From: Pipra filicauda | Lineage: Eukaryota; Chordata; Aves; Passeriformes; Pipridae | Direction: 5' to 3' | DNA length: 64,000 nt | Assembly: GCF_003945595.2 (NCBI RefSeq) | Contig: NW_024104448.1 | Coordinates: 320,309-384,308, forward strand | Part shown: piece by piece, positions 26,301 to 38,300 of the stretch | How positions within the stretch are numbered: the first letter of the stretch is position 1 | Layout of the letters: each line of letters begins with the position of its first letter | The notes under the pieces: generated by a model | The model's input: the letters and a program-made list of their open reading frames with translations, nothing else | What the model was told of the DNA's origin: nothing | Database searches by the model: none | Program-made: the position numbers and the translations under genes

Positions 26301-29300
26301 GGATAGGGAAGGACACTTAACCTGAAATTTCCTACTGAGTGATTGCTTGAGATTCAGAGGAAAAAAATTTGTACCTCTAAGTGGGAGGGGAAAAAAAATC
26401 TTACTGCAGTGATGTATTTCTTCATACTGAGATTCAAGGGGTAAGATATCAGAGAAACACCCCCTTCCCCTGAATCCCGGAACTACAACAGTAGTTGTCA
26501 ACTGCTTCTGAGACAAAAAGTAGTGTGTGTTTGGGCGACCTGCATTTCAAGTCCTTATTTACCAAATTCTTCTAAAATTAACTGTAAAATGTATTGTTTG
26601 GCTGTGGCTATGTGGGCTCTAAAACACAAAACCAAAACAAGCAAATGCCACCCCCCCACCCAAAACATTTTAAAGAGAAATTAACTTAGGTATGCTGGTC
26701 TTTTGTTGTCAAGCTGGAAGATGCCAAAGCTGTAAATCTGAATCTGTAACTTGAATTTTAATGCAAAGCTCTTAAACGGTGTGTTGTGTCTGATTGATAC
26801 TTGAAAGCTCTGAGTAGTATCTTGGAAAATCATCCCAGCTCTGTCTTAGTGGGATACTGTTGCCTGTCCTGAGGCTCTCATTTGACAGATTTTCAGAGTA
26901 TAATGATCTAAAATTTATATGTTGCAGTCCTGGGTAACTGGGTTATGATTTTCTGGATTGAAAACAAGGTAAGAGGAATTCTGGCTTGAAGTGCTTCAAT
27001 GCTTTGATTGCTGCTCTGATGTCTGTATTCATGTTGGTAATTTTTTGTAGCCATATCACTTATTATGTACATTTTGGCTTTGTATTTTTTAATTAAAAAG
27101 CCTGATTTAGATTTATATAAAGCTAATACTGATATCATTTTGTTTTCTTTGGTACTGATACCGTGCTCTTCTCCTCCTCCCCCAGGGGAAAACCAAGCTG
27201 GAGTAACTCCAACTAATGTTCTTAATGAGTGATAAAACAGTAATGCCGAGCTGTGTCTAAGTGCAGAGATGGTGGTTGTGTCTGCCGTTGGATGATAGGA
27301 TTTGGCTTCAGAAATGTGCTGGAAATGTGACTTAGAATCACGGAGTAATTAAGATTGGAAGGGACTCGAGTTCAGCTAGTCCAACGCTGTGCTCAAAGCA
27401 GTTCTCACGAAATGTGGTTTATAGAATAATTGCAGAACAGTGGGGTCAGACAGAGCTCTGGAGATCATCTAATCTAGCCTCATACTCCAAGCAGGGTCAG
27501 CTACAGCAGCTTGCCCAGGATCTCATCCAGATGAGTCTTGAACACCTCCAAGAATCATACTCCATAGCCTTCCTGAGCAATGTGCACCACCATTTGACCA
27601 CCCCCATGGCTTTCAAACAAAGGCAGATAGTGTGTGACTGGAGTTTCCTGTTCTGAACTGTGTCAGTGGCTGTGAAGTGGGCACAGCTGTGTGCATGTCA
27701 TGGGAGGCTGCAATTTGAGCTTTTACATTCACAGAACTGGCTTACAAACCATGCCACAAGCAGTTGCTGTTGTTGGAGTTGAGATGAACTAATGAGGGAA
27801 TGACCATATACATACCTGTAACACTTGCATGAGAGTGATGTGAGAGAGGGGATATTTCTGAGGATGGAAACTAGTAGGAGGGCAGTGTGTGCTGCTTAAG
27901 CAGTTACTTGTGGTAAAAGGAGTGCTTTTCAAGTTGCATCCTGAGATTTAAAGAATTAAAATATTACACGAGTTTCTTGAAAATCTTGGGTTTGAAATGA
28001 TTAGGAAAAAAAATCTGAGATAAAGTTGATCTTTAAGTAAAGAGAAGATAAGTACTTTCAATTACATGTTAAAATTTATACTCTAAATTTGGAATCTTTA
28101 GGTCCTAGTAATACTGACCTTGGTCAGTATAGTAGAGAAATGACTTGAGACAAACACAAAGTGCAAGCTATCTGTCCTTCTGTTTGGCAACATCACTTAC
28201 TGATGGGAGAAACACGGCTTGCCACTTTGCTTTTTTTAGCCTTTCTGTTCTGTTGTGATTTCGTATGTTTTGCTGTGCTGGCCTGGAGTAGTGATCTGTG
28301 AAATGCTATTGCAGCTCTTTGGAGTTTGTGATTCTACGTGATTTCACTGCCAGCTGGAAAGCAAAATGGAAAGAAGCAAAATAGACAAGCATCCCAAACT
28401 CTAAAACAAGTTTTCCCACGCCTTAGAGATCAGGAAGCCAGTAGGCTTTGCTTGGCTGCTGGCTGATACTGTTACCATGGTGTTTGAGTGGTACTCTTCA
28501 GCTGAAGTAACTTGACCTGAGACCATTTGAGATGGATCTGCATTTGGGTCTTACATTCTGGTTTGTTTTGCCTTATTTCTGAGTGTCAGCCTTGTGCCTT
28601 TCATGGATAGCGTGATTCACTAGGCCTCTGTCATAAACGCTTCTGGAAATACTCAGATTTAACTGGGTCTGTAATCCAATGTCCTTGATTAGGACTTTTT
28701 TGGAAGAGGGATCTAACGCTTCTGTATTGAGTAGCAGTACCACCACCAAAAAGCTTTTATGACCCTGGAAGATCAGAGAGCTGATGTGTGAGGCTTGAAC
28801 TTGAGAGGCCATTCTGGAAAAGCGAGTTATGCTAAACAAGTTGGGTGTTACATGGATGCAGTGAGTTAAATACTGAGCTATTCTTTTAGTTTGGGGAGAA
28901 CAATGCCCAGAAGTCAGAGCAAAAATGTCTCTTGCATAAAAATTCTTCAGGAAAACTAGAAGTTAGGGACAGTTTTAGATACATGCAGTATCAATGTGTT
29001 CAAAATGTAGCGACTAATCTTTGAATTTGAGAGCAGGAAGCAGTGGAAATTGTATTTAATAAGGTAGTATCCTGTGGAGTGACATGTGATTGTAGAAGCA
29101 CAGGGAGAATTGTGTGGAATGGTTAAACAGCCTAGCTATTATTAAAAAATATATGTATATATTTAGTTCTAGTTCTTCCTCTCAAGGTTGTTATTCATGC
29201 TGTAAAGATGACTTCTGTTGTTCAGACGGTCGGTATCGTTGTTGTAGAGACTTTATACTTCTAGAATGATCTAAATAAAATTATGTTCATCTTATTAACA

Positions 29301-32300
29301 TGCAGTGTTGAAAATTCTGTATTTTTTTTAGCTTGGATTTCACATTGTTACATGAAGAGCAGCTTTAATAATGGTGGTTTTCCGAACACAAACTTTACAT
29401 GAGGTAGGCTGTTGAATATATGTGAATATTTGGGAGGAGTGGAACTCTTGACTACAGCTTGGAACCCATGCAATGTATGAAATACGTAGAGAAAAAACTG
29501 CAATGAGCACTCCTTTACTTTTAGGTGGTTAGTACATTTGTTTCTAAGGCTGTTATTTCTGTTTCAGTAGATGGTTGATGACATCTCTGTGGATGTACAT
29601 TCAGACAGAAGGCGAGACTAAAGACTGGTTTCTCAGCTTCAGTGATTCTGTGAACATTTTTTTACACACATCTCAGAAAAGAGTGCTTTAGTGGCTGTTT
29701 CCTCCTCCATTTAACACTGCTATGTAAAAAGAGATAATGAAATAGCATCAGGTGCATGTCATTTGTCTCTGTGGCAGTCCCTGAGCTGCCCTGTCTGATC
29801 CCTCCTGAGTCTTCTCAAAAATACATTCAGGGAAACAGTCTTTCTCCATGGAAGGAGTGATGATCAAGTAAGAAACCAAGATACAGGCTGTTTGCAAAGT
29901 CTGGGACAGAGATAACCCCGTGGTGAGCGTGAAGAGTGTGAGTAGCAGTGTGTAGTTTGATGGGGTCATCCTGCCTCTACCCTCCTCCTTGGAGGCTACA
30001 CTTGCTCCAGGGGTTGGCTGCCAGTATTTGAAATAACTGCAGTAACTCTGAGGTTCTCTGTAGAGTAGTTGTGGTTCTTTACCTATGTGTTAGAAAGACC
30101 ACTAAGACAAAGCTCTCTTTTCAGTTGATAAAATCAGTCTGATAATGGGATTCTGACCTCATTGCATTAATTGCAGGGGAACAGCTGTTAAAAAATCGGT
30201 CCCCACCCAGTCAGCTGAAGGCTTTTGTGATAAGGCAGTTGGAGGGAATCTGTTAGAATTTAAGGTGGCTGTAGTTTAACTAGGCAGGGACAAAGGTGAG
30301 TATCTGTAGAAAGTCATCTTGCTCAGTGTTGGAGATCTGAAAGATGCTGTGTGGGGAAATGACCTCTTCATTCCTTGCTCTAGGTTGACTGGGGAAGCTT
30401 GGGTTTTCTTTTCTATACTTTCTCAGGAAGCTGTGTTTTTTGGATATTGATGTGGATTATGTTGTTTTTTCCTAAGTGAATGACAAATATCACCCCCTAG
30501 ATAGCCAACAAACTGCAGAAATTGTCACAGTTGCAAATTCTAATTGTTTTGATAAGCAAACAATTATTCCTCTAGTAAGTCCCTCTAGACTTGCAAACGA
30601 ACGTTGGGAAACTAATATGGCTTGGATTTCAAGAATGTGTAGCCTTAGCCTGAGCTGTTCCTCCAGGTGTAGAAGTCTAAAGAAGGTTCCTTACCTCAGG
30701 AACCTTGCATTTTTTAAGTATAAAGTACTAATTTCTGGCTGTTGTTTGAAGCTTTTCAAATGTGAACTCACCTGTCTTCTCAAGCCTGCGGGTGGCTCCC
30801 CTGCTGCTGCCAGTAACAGCTTTTCCGGCTGCAGTGAACTGAGCAATGCTATTTGCAACATGACTGCATTGCTCAAACTGGGAACCAGCAAGGTGTTTTG
30901 TTGGGTTTTTTTCTTTTTTTCCTTCAGGATGCTTGAAGGAAAAATCCTGATGCACAATTAGAGAATTAATCTTTTGGCGAAGTTCAGTCTTATGTATGTG
31001 CACACGTACCCAGATGCATGTGCGAAGGTAAAAGTCGTATGAGCAAAGGTATGTTTTTTAAAAAGAAAAATGAAAAGCCCAGCCCTTGAGAAGCCATAAA
31101 GAAATGTATTGAGAAGAGGAGTGAAAAATGTTTGTTGTTGTTTGAAGGACCCTTGTAAGCCCACAGAGGAAGGTTTCTGAAAAGATGTTTACTTTGATAT
31201 GTTTATTTCTCAGGGTACTTCCAAAGGTGAAAGAGTTGAACAAGATTTGATGTGTCCAAGATTCTGAGCAAATCATAAGTTGCATTTCTTCCTTATTGAT
31301 GAATTGCAACATCATATATGATGTTACCCTTTAAATAATAATAGAAAAATCAACCCACAAACACATGCACTTATCATATGCAGAGCTGGGAATACTACTA
31401 ATTGTCTCTAAAGAAACTATTTGTTTTAATATAATAAATATTTTTTCCATCACTGAAGTCATGATATTCTTTCTTTTCTTTTTGTTCTTAATACCTGTAG
31501 AGAACCATCGGTAATATAGACATAGTACCTGGAGTTAGTAAAGTTCAAAGGCTGTCAGTTGTCCACTTGAATTTCAAAGATACTTAAGGGTCTCTGTTGA
31601 ATTACTCTAACTCTAGACTGTGGCATCTTTAGTATTCTCCTATATTCCTAGTTTCTGGGGTGTTAGGCTGTGTGTATTTCTCGGTTCCTACTGAGTCACC
31701 TTGATTTCCCCTAACTCAGTGGTGCATAGCAGGCTTGGCACCAGCAGTCAGCAGGGCTGGTACTGTCACTGCAAACCTACACTGTCTGCCCCCACCCCTT
31801 AGTTACAAGCAGTGTTTGCCATTTTTGGAGACTTGGGAATTAAGTTCTTACAAGATTCCAGAAATTCAAATGTCACATGAAAATATAGAGCACTTTGGGG
31901 ATAGTGTAAGAGCGGTATCACAAAATGGACCTCAACTAATGGTAGCAAAAGGCTAGTTCTTCTCAGTTATCAGTGTTTAGTAGGGTGAATACTTCACAGG
32001 TCTTCATCAAACTTTTTTGGGTCTTGTGAGTGAATGCAATTCTTTACAGATCAGACACTAACTCATGTAAGCAGTTTGTGTCAAAGCCAACACTCACCTC
32101 AGACTGCCTTTGAACTGTTTCCACTGTTCCTAATTGGACTGTTTGGGCATGCAGAAGGAATAGAAATAACATATTACTTCCTTTGCTATCTAACTAGTGG
32201 ATATTTGATATTTCTGAGTCTTGTGAATTTGATATGAATGTATTAGTAAAATCTAGGGGAGGTGTTAGCAGTAGATGAATAGAGGAGATAGTGTGAGCAA

Positions 32301-35300
32301 GAAAATGGAGAACAAAGTGGAAAGACTGAGCTGCTCCAGAAGGGAGAAGGGCATTAAAAGTGGCAGCCCTGGTTAGACTGAGCAGTGGACACCCTGTCCA
32401 GGTTTAGAAAGGCTGTGAGTTTGTGAGGTTGATGTTTTCGAGGTTTGTCTTGGGGTTTTTTGTGAAGTAGTAAGTCTTCTCACAGTTCTCAGAAGCACGT
32501 TACGTAGGTTGTTTGTGTTTTTCTTAGTCATGGCCTAGCTGTTTTTGTTATCTTACCCTGCTCCAACTCTGGGTTTGCCAGTTCTCCCAGATCCAGTGGG
32601 AGCAGTGCTTAGCTGGTTAAACTGGGTTTTCTTTGTCCTTGCCATATCCAGAGCCAGTCGTGCCCTGTGTCCCGAGCTCCAGCAGGGAGCTCAAAGCCGT
32701 GGAAAGCAGGTACCTTGTCAGCCAAGGAGCTCGGGCTGTGCTCTGAGGGGGCCTCCGACTGCCGATGAGGGTTGTACTTGCACAGCACTGCCAGGACGAG
32801 TGCAGTGAATGAGCCAGGCAGGTTAACTTCTTTGTTGGTAGTTGCAGATATAAATAAGGCAGCCTATTGCAATTGTAATGTGAATGACAACTTTTGCAGT
32901 CCTGTTTTGGATTCCTCTGTCATCTTTTACTGAACAGGAGCTACTTAAAGCTTTTTGCTTCAGAAGTTTACTTGCAGAGATAATTCTTCACTTGTTGACG
33001 AGATGTTTAGCCTGAGAAGCTCTTGCCAAAACTAAGACAGAATGGGAACATCAGAAATAAGGAAGAAAATCAGTATTCGTTGACCGTTTAGCAAGCAAAA
33101 CATTCTGTTTTGTTTCAAAGGTGGCTTTGTATGTGTACATGGTTACTGTTTCAGTATATACCTGGTCTGCTTTTGAAAAGCTGGAGGGAAATAAGCTAAT
33201 TCTGGGGTATAGTTGAACCAATTTGTAATGCAAAGGAGTAACTGAAGTACTGAATCGAGGGGAAATAAAGCTGTTTGAATGAAATATATCCCAATTAAGT
33301 CACACAGGAGTTTCAAGAGAAGTGAACACTGAAAGAGAAATAAGCAGTAATGTAGCACATCCTAACCTTTGAAATAGAGCACAAAATGTGGAGGGGGAAA
33401 AACCCACAGCTTTTTGGGGTCGGGAGAAGAACTTGCTTTTTAAACCCAGCTGCAAATTCTGATGTTCTGAAATGGGATGAAATTTTCAGAGGTATTGATT
33501 GTGAGAGTAAACACTCCTACTACTGTTCCCTGATACAGGACTGAATTAAAAGTTGGGAGTACTTTTTGTTGTAGTGATTGAGTTACTGTAAGTGAAACAA
33601 ATTCAGAGCAAAGCAGATTTTCAAAAAACCAGCACTGGCATATTGCAGAGATGTCTGTGTTCTGATTCTGTTCTTCAGTTAGCGGATTGCTTATGAGAGG
33701 GGAGGGTATGAGGTAAACCACTGGACAGTCCCTCTGGAAAGGTAGAACATGTAGCAGCAGGATGTTCGCTGTGCATTTCCTGCTGCCTTCCTGCCTCTTT
33801 TCAGGCCTTTGGCTCTGCCAGGTTTTCCTCCCTTGTGCTATCTTCCCCTTTCCAAATGTTTGCTAGTCGTGGCACGCTAAGTAGCGCTCTTTTAAGCAGA
33901 AATGCAGGTATGTAAATATTGTCATAATGTTACTGTTTAATCTAGTTACCTTAGAGAGGACCTTGTAATTTCTGCAGTGCTACTGTGTACCAGCAAAATT
34001 AGCCTATGCTAAGCTGTGCAGACCATTAAATGTGACCTGTATGCATAATGCACAGGTACTGTAATCTATAGCTGGGTGCTCATGAATTAGTGGTAATCTG
34101 CATACAGCTAGAACAAGCAAAAAGAGAATTGTAAGTATATAAGTTAGAATATAAATACAACTGATTGGACTAGCTGCATTTACTGTACACTTAGCGAGCA
34201 ACCAAGAGCCCACATCACAAATGCTTCTTGTAGTCCCTCCCTTTAAACTTCTTTATAGCTTCAAGTACTGTAATCTGTGTTGCCTATTCTTCCCCCTGCC
34301 CCCGTCCACAGAAGCACAGGAAGTTCAGATGTGACATATAAAGACAGGAAATGTGTAATGAATGAGCCAGCCCTACTTCTTCTGTAGCTATTCTACATGA
34401 ATATTAATGTTACTTTTGAGTGTAACTTTCTATTTCTGATATTATACAGCTGTTGACAGTGAAATCTAATCTTTAGGACTTTTTCTTTATCCTTAGAGCA
34501 CAACAATGGAAGAAACAGCTATATGGGAACAACACACTGTGACTCTTCACAGGGTAAGTTCATACAATTGGTTGTGTGTGCCTAATGCAGGATACTGGTA
34601 GTTTTTGAAAACAATAGGAAAAAGCCAGATGTCAGGAAGTAAAAGAAAAGGAAACTGTCATAATTCCTTTGTTTAAATTTAGAAGTGTTGTAAAACCATG
34701 TGATTGTAGCTCTGTTTGTTGGGTTTCAGAGATAAGCCTGCCTAGGAATAACCATGCCAGGAATAAAGCTTTAGATTACATCTGTACATTACTGAAAGGA
34801 GGCAAAAATCTACATGCTTATTAATGGTTGTGTTTAAAAGTTTTAAAACTTTATTTGCAGGGAGATAAAACAATGTAAACGTGTTCAAAACTGTGTTATT
34901 TGCTTGCCACTTCCTTAAATCATTGATACACAAAGGAATGTGTACTTGGAGTCAGTAGTAGGACTGCTTTTGCATTTAGATTGACAATTCTCTTATTTGA
35001 GTTACTCTTAAATGAAATTGAATTCTGATGTAGCTATTGTGAAGCTGTACAAAGAGTCAATAAGGAATGAATTGCTTAGGGAAAGTCAGAACAAGGTGGG
35101 ATGCCATTTCTGGCTGCAAGTTAATGTTAAAGCAGCCATGGAATTATGGTCCAAATAGATGTATTCATTCCAAAAACAGGTAGATGTGAAAGTGTTTTCT
35201 CAAGGGAGCAAGTTATATCATTTGCCTTCAGTTTTTCATCACAGAATCTCAAGGCATTTTAAAATTGTAGCTTTGGTGGGATGAATGGACCTTGGAGGAA

Positions 35301-38300
35301 AAATCTGTGTGTAGGTCAGCTGGTAAGATAATATTAATTTTCTGTACGAACCTCTTAGCTGTTGATTCTCATGGGTTTAATGTTATTGATTGAAAATAAC
35401 TGTTTTGGTACCTGCCCTTTTAAAAAAAGAGCAGTTAGACTCAGTTTGACCAGAAAGCTATCTAATAAAGTACCCTGCCTCTAACTGCAGCTACATGTTG
35501 AAAGAAAAGTATAAGTAAAACCAAAAATGTGTTGTGATATTTATCTAGGCTGCTCTTCAAGCTTCAAACAATTTTTAGGTCAGCAAGTTCTTGAGCAAGA
35601 ATTATTTCTGTGTGTAATTGCCTTTTTTTTTTTTCTTGAAGCTCACCAGTCATCCCTGGAACCCATGTAAACTCTAACATTTTTACTCATATTACCAATT
35701 AAATCAGTATTGTCTTATAGTCAAAAATAAAAAAAAATGCCATAGCAATACAGGGTTGGCTGGTAGGCTTGGTGATAGCTTAGTTTCTCTTGAAGGGGAC
35801 ATTTTCCTAGTTAATTATAGCAGTAACTTCAGTGAAACCTGAAACGATGAGTTTAGTCAGTGCACAAAGGAATTGTGAAATGCTGCAGAATGGTGTTACC
35901 TTGAATGAGTTTTGAAATAATGGGTAGGAACCAGAGATTTTGTCTTTGGCTGCACTTGCAGCATAGTCACAAGTTCTACTGATAGTACTGACGTGAAAGT
36001 TTGATTTGTTCATAATTTTGGTTATGATCTTTAGCATGCCAAAGTTCTGCCAACTGTACCGGTGTAACTGTCTTGTTAGCTGAGTAAGTATCTCTTCTTT
36101 AGGTGTTGAAAGCTAACGGTGTGTACTTTTAATAACTTTAATAGCATTAATTTAGCCAATTAAAAGCAAACAAAGAATGATTTCCATGTGCCAGGTGACA
36201 AAAACAGAATCCCTTATTCTTATATTAAATTGGTGCTTAGAATGTGTCCTTGACTGGGAAGAGGGTTTACTGGTCAATTCCAGCACTACTCTCAAAAGAC
36301 TCGTTAGAAACTTCTTTGGGAATGAGAGGTTTCAATTTCTAACCAAGAGTTTTTGTTCCATTTCTTTGCCACCCTTACAAGTTCCTGGGCTAGATTGCTA
36401 CTTAGCTCTTAAGGGATTAAGCCAATCTCAAGTTCAGTTAAAGCTTATCAGATAGCTACAGTTTCTTTCATTGAGAAATCTTCTGGTTTTATGTGCTTCA
36501 GTGTAAAGTACTTGGGGAAGGAACCATGCACTTTGTGTATTGTGTGGGTTTGTTCATGCTTAGAACTCAGTTCTTTCCCCCAAAGAACTGAAGCTACCTT
36601 TCTGCCTCTCCCACGCTGCCTTACTGTGGGAGAGTAAACTAGTACAGTGCTTTTTTTTTGCGTTATTCTACAGCATCTGACTGGTGAAGTTGTGATGTGA
36701 CAGATTCTGTTTTTTCAAATGCAGTTTTACTTAAGATACATATTGGTATCTTGTATAATCTGTAGGGATCAGCATCTTGCTATTTCCACACACATGTAGG
36801 AGCTAGGCTTAGTTTTCTGAGTGTAGTTCTGTTTATCATTTATCTCTCAAGATGATCGTAGGCAGCAGGATAAAATGAAAAGTAGGTGGGCTGATTTTTA
36901 CTGAAAAGTTTCTTATGTGAGCTCTTAAATTTTCAAAAGGATTTAGGGTTTGATTTGAATTTTTTAATTGGGAGTGTTTCTAAAGACTTTATATCATATT
37001 AGAAACCCCTGATCTAACTTGTGGCCTTTTTTGACTGCTGCCTGTATATGAGACTGCATCATTTCATGGCCTCTGTAAAAGAAAATTAAAAGTGCAAAAC
37101 TAGTCATCTTAATAGTGGTTATCTGATTGGCAAATCTACTTTTTAAGAATAGTGTGGCAAGCAGCAAAGATCAGGTGTACAGGGAGTTTCTGCTGACCTT
37201 AGCCTGATGATTGCATTTCTTACCATGAGTGGAGAACTATGAGAATTTCTTCGTTTATGGTGTAAGAAAATATAGAGAATATCTAAATGAAGTTTGACAT
37301 AAATGTCTTTGTTATTATCTTTCTTCTCCCTTTCCTTCCCCACCCAAATACAGTGCAAACTAAAGCCTGTTCGTTAGAGTAATGGAAAACTGAAAGATGA
37401 AGCAGTGACATGAGAAAGGAGAAATACTACTGTTTCGAAAGGGCTTTTTGTAACATGTCTTTGTAGGCTATTACATGCTCTCTTTGACTAGTTAAAAAAT
37501 AAAACTCAAAGAAGACCAACTCTGGTCGTAAGTGGTCATTAATACCCTTTAGACTGTCCTCCTGCATGGTACCAGGTTTCACTTAATCCTTGAATCCCAA
37601 CCATGATTTCTTGTTGATGTAGCTGGAATATGTCTTTAAAAGATGTCCAGTCTTTCTCTAATGAATTAAAATGGATGTAAAAAAAGCAGTAAGGTGTACC
37701 CTTCCCCAATCCCTTACACTTAGCCCAACTTCCTTCTTGGCAGCAGTATTTGCTACCTGCTCAAATCAGTTCTTGAACAGTGAATCTCCAAATCTGTTTT
37801 AATACTGTGTATTCCTATTCACTGCTTACAGGCAAAATCTGGAGCATCTTTTTATGACCTCTGTGTTAGGGGGAAATAGGAAGCGGGTTTTTTTTTGAGC
37901 AGTAATTAATGTCCAAAAAACTGAATGTCATGTGTCTTGCAGCCAAATACAGGCTGCCATGTTGCTTCTGCTGTCACTGTAAGGTTATGAAACTCCTTGC
38001 TAAAGCTGGGTCATGTTTGTTGAAAAGTCTGAAAAAGAAAAGGCTAAATCTGCCGGGATGAAGTGTATGCTTTGTGAAATAGAAGGGCGGAATAGACTGA
38101 AACCTGATCTCTTCCATCCACCAACTGTATTTTGCGTAGTTGAAAATTTTAGAAGAAATTACTGAGCAAAATACAGCATTTAAATGATAATATTCTCAAA
38201 ATGCTTTCTGGGCAATGATGAAAGCGCTAGATCATTTGCAGATCAGTTATATTTAGAAAGCTTATTTCCCACCCTTGCTGCTTCCAGGCAGAAATGTAAC

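Larger units (their letters stand above)
8378..34496 (+). other. TJP1: TJP1 intron 1 (26.1 kb)
   Basis: The intron runs from GTAAGG to an acceptor TTAG at 34493-34496. The first 300 bases are still CpG-rich; the rest is AT-rich with scattered homopolymers. It contains two antisense CR1 3' ends (27331-27605), an A/C-rich simple stretch (11039-11078), a 15-mer direct repeat (22698-22735), a perfect inverted repeat (20253-20281), an 18-bp palindrome (31308-31325) and a GC-richer patch (32540-32815). Open frames of up to 161 codons show no recognisable domain. Long first introns commonly hold enhancers and alternative promoters, but none can be proved here. Confidence 0.9.

Noticed and set aside
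30476..30961. 161-codon + strand frame, the longest in intron 1
   Set aside because: No domain was recognised, composition shifts along the frame, and it ends in a T-rich simple run. Single-frame openness alone is weak evidence.
35230..35300. Possible CR1 fragment starting CATCACAGAATCTCAAGG
   Set aside because: Only a few bases resemble the CR1 3' end; the rest does not follow the consensus order.
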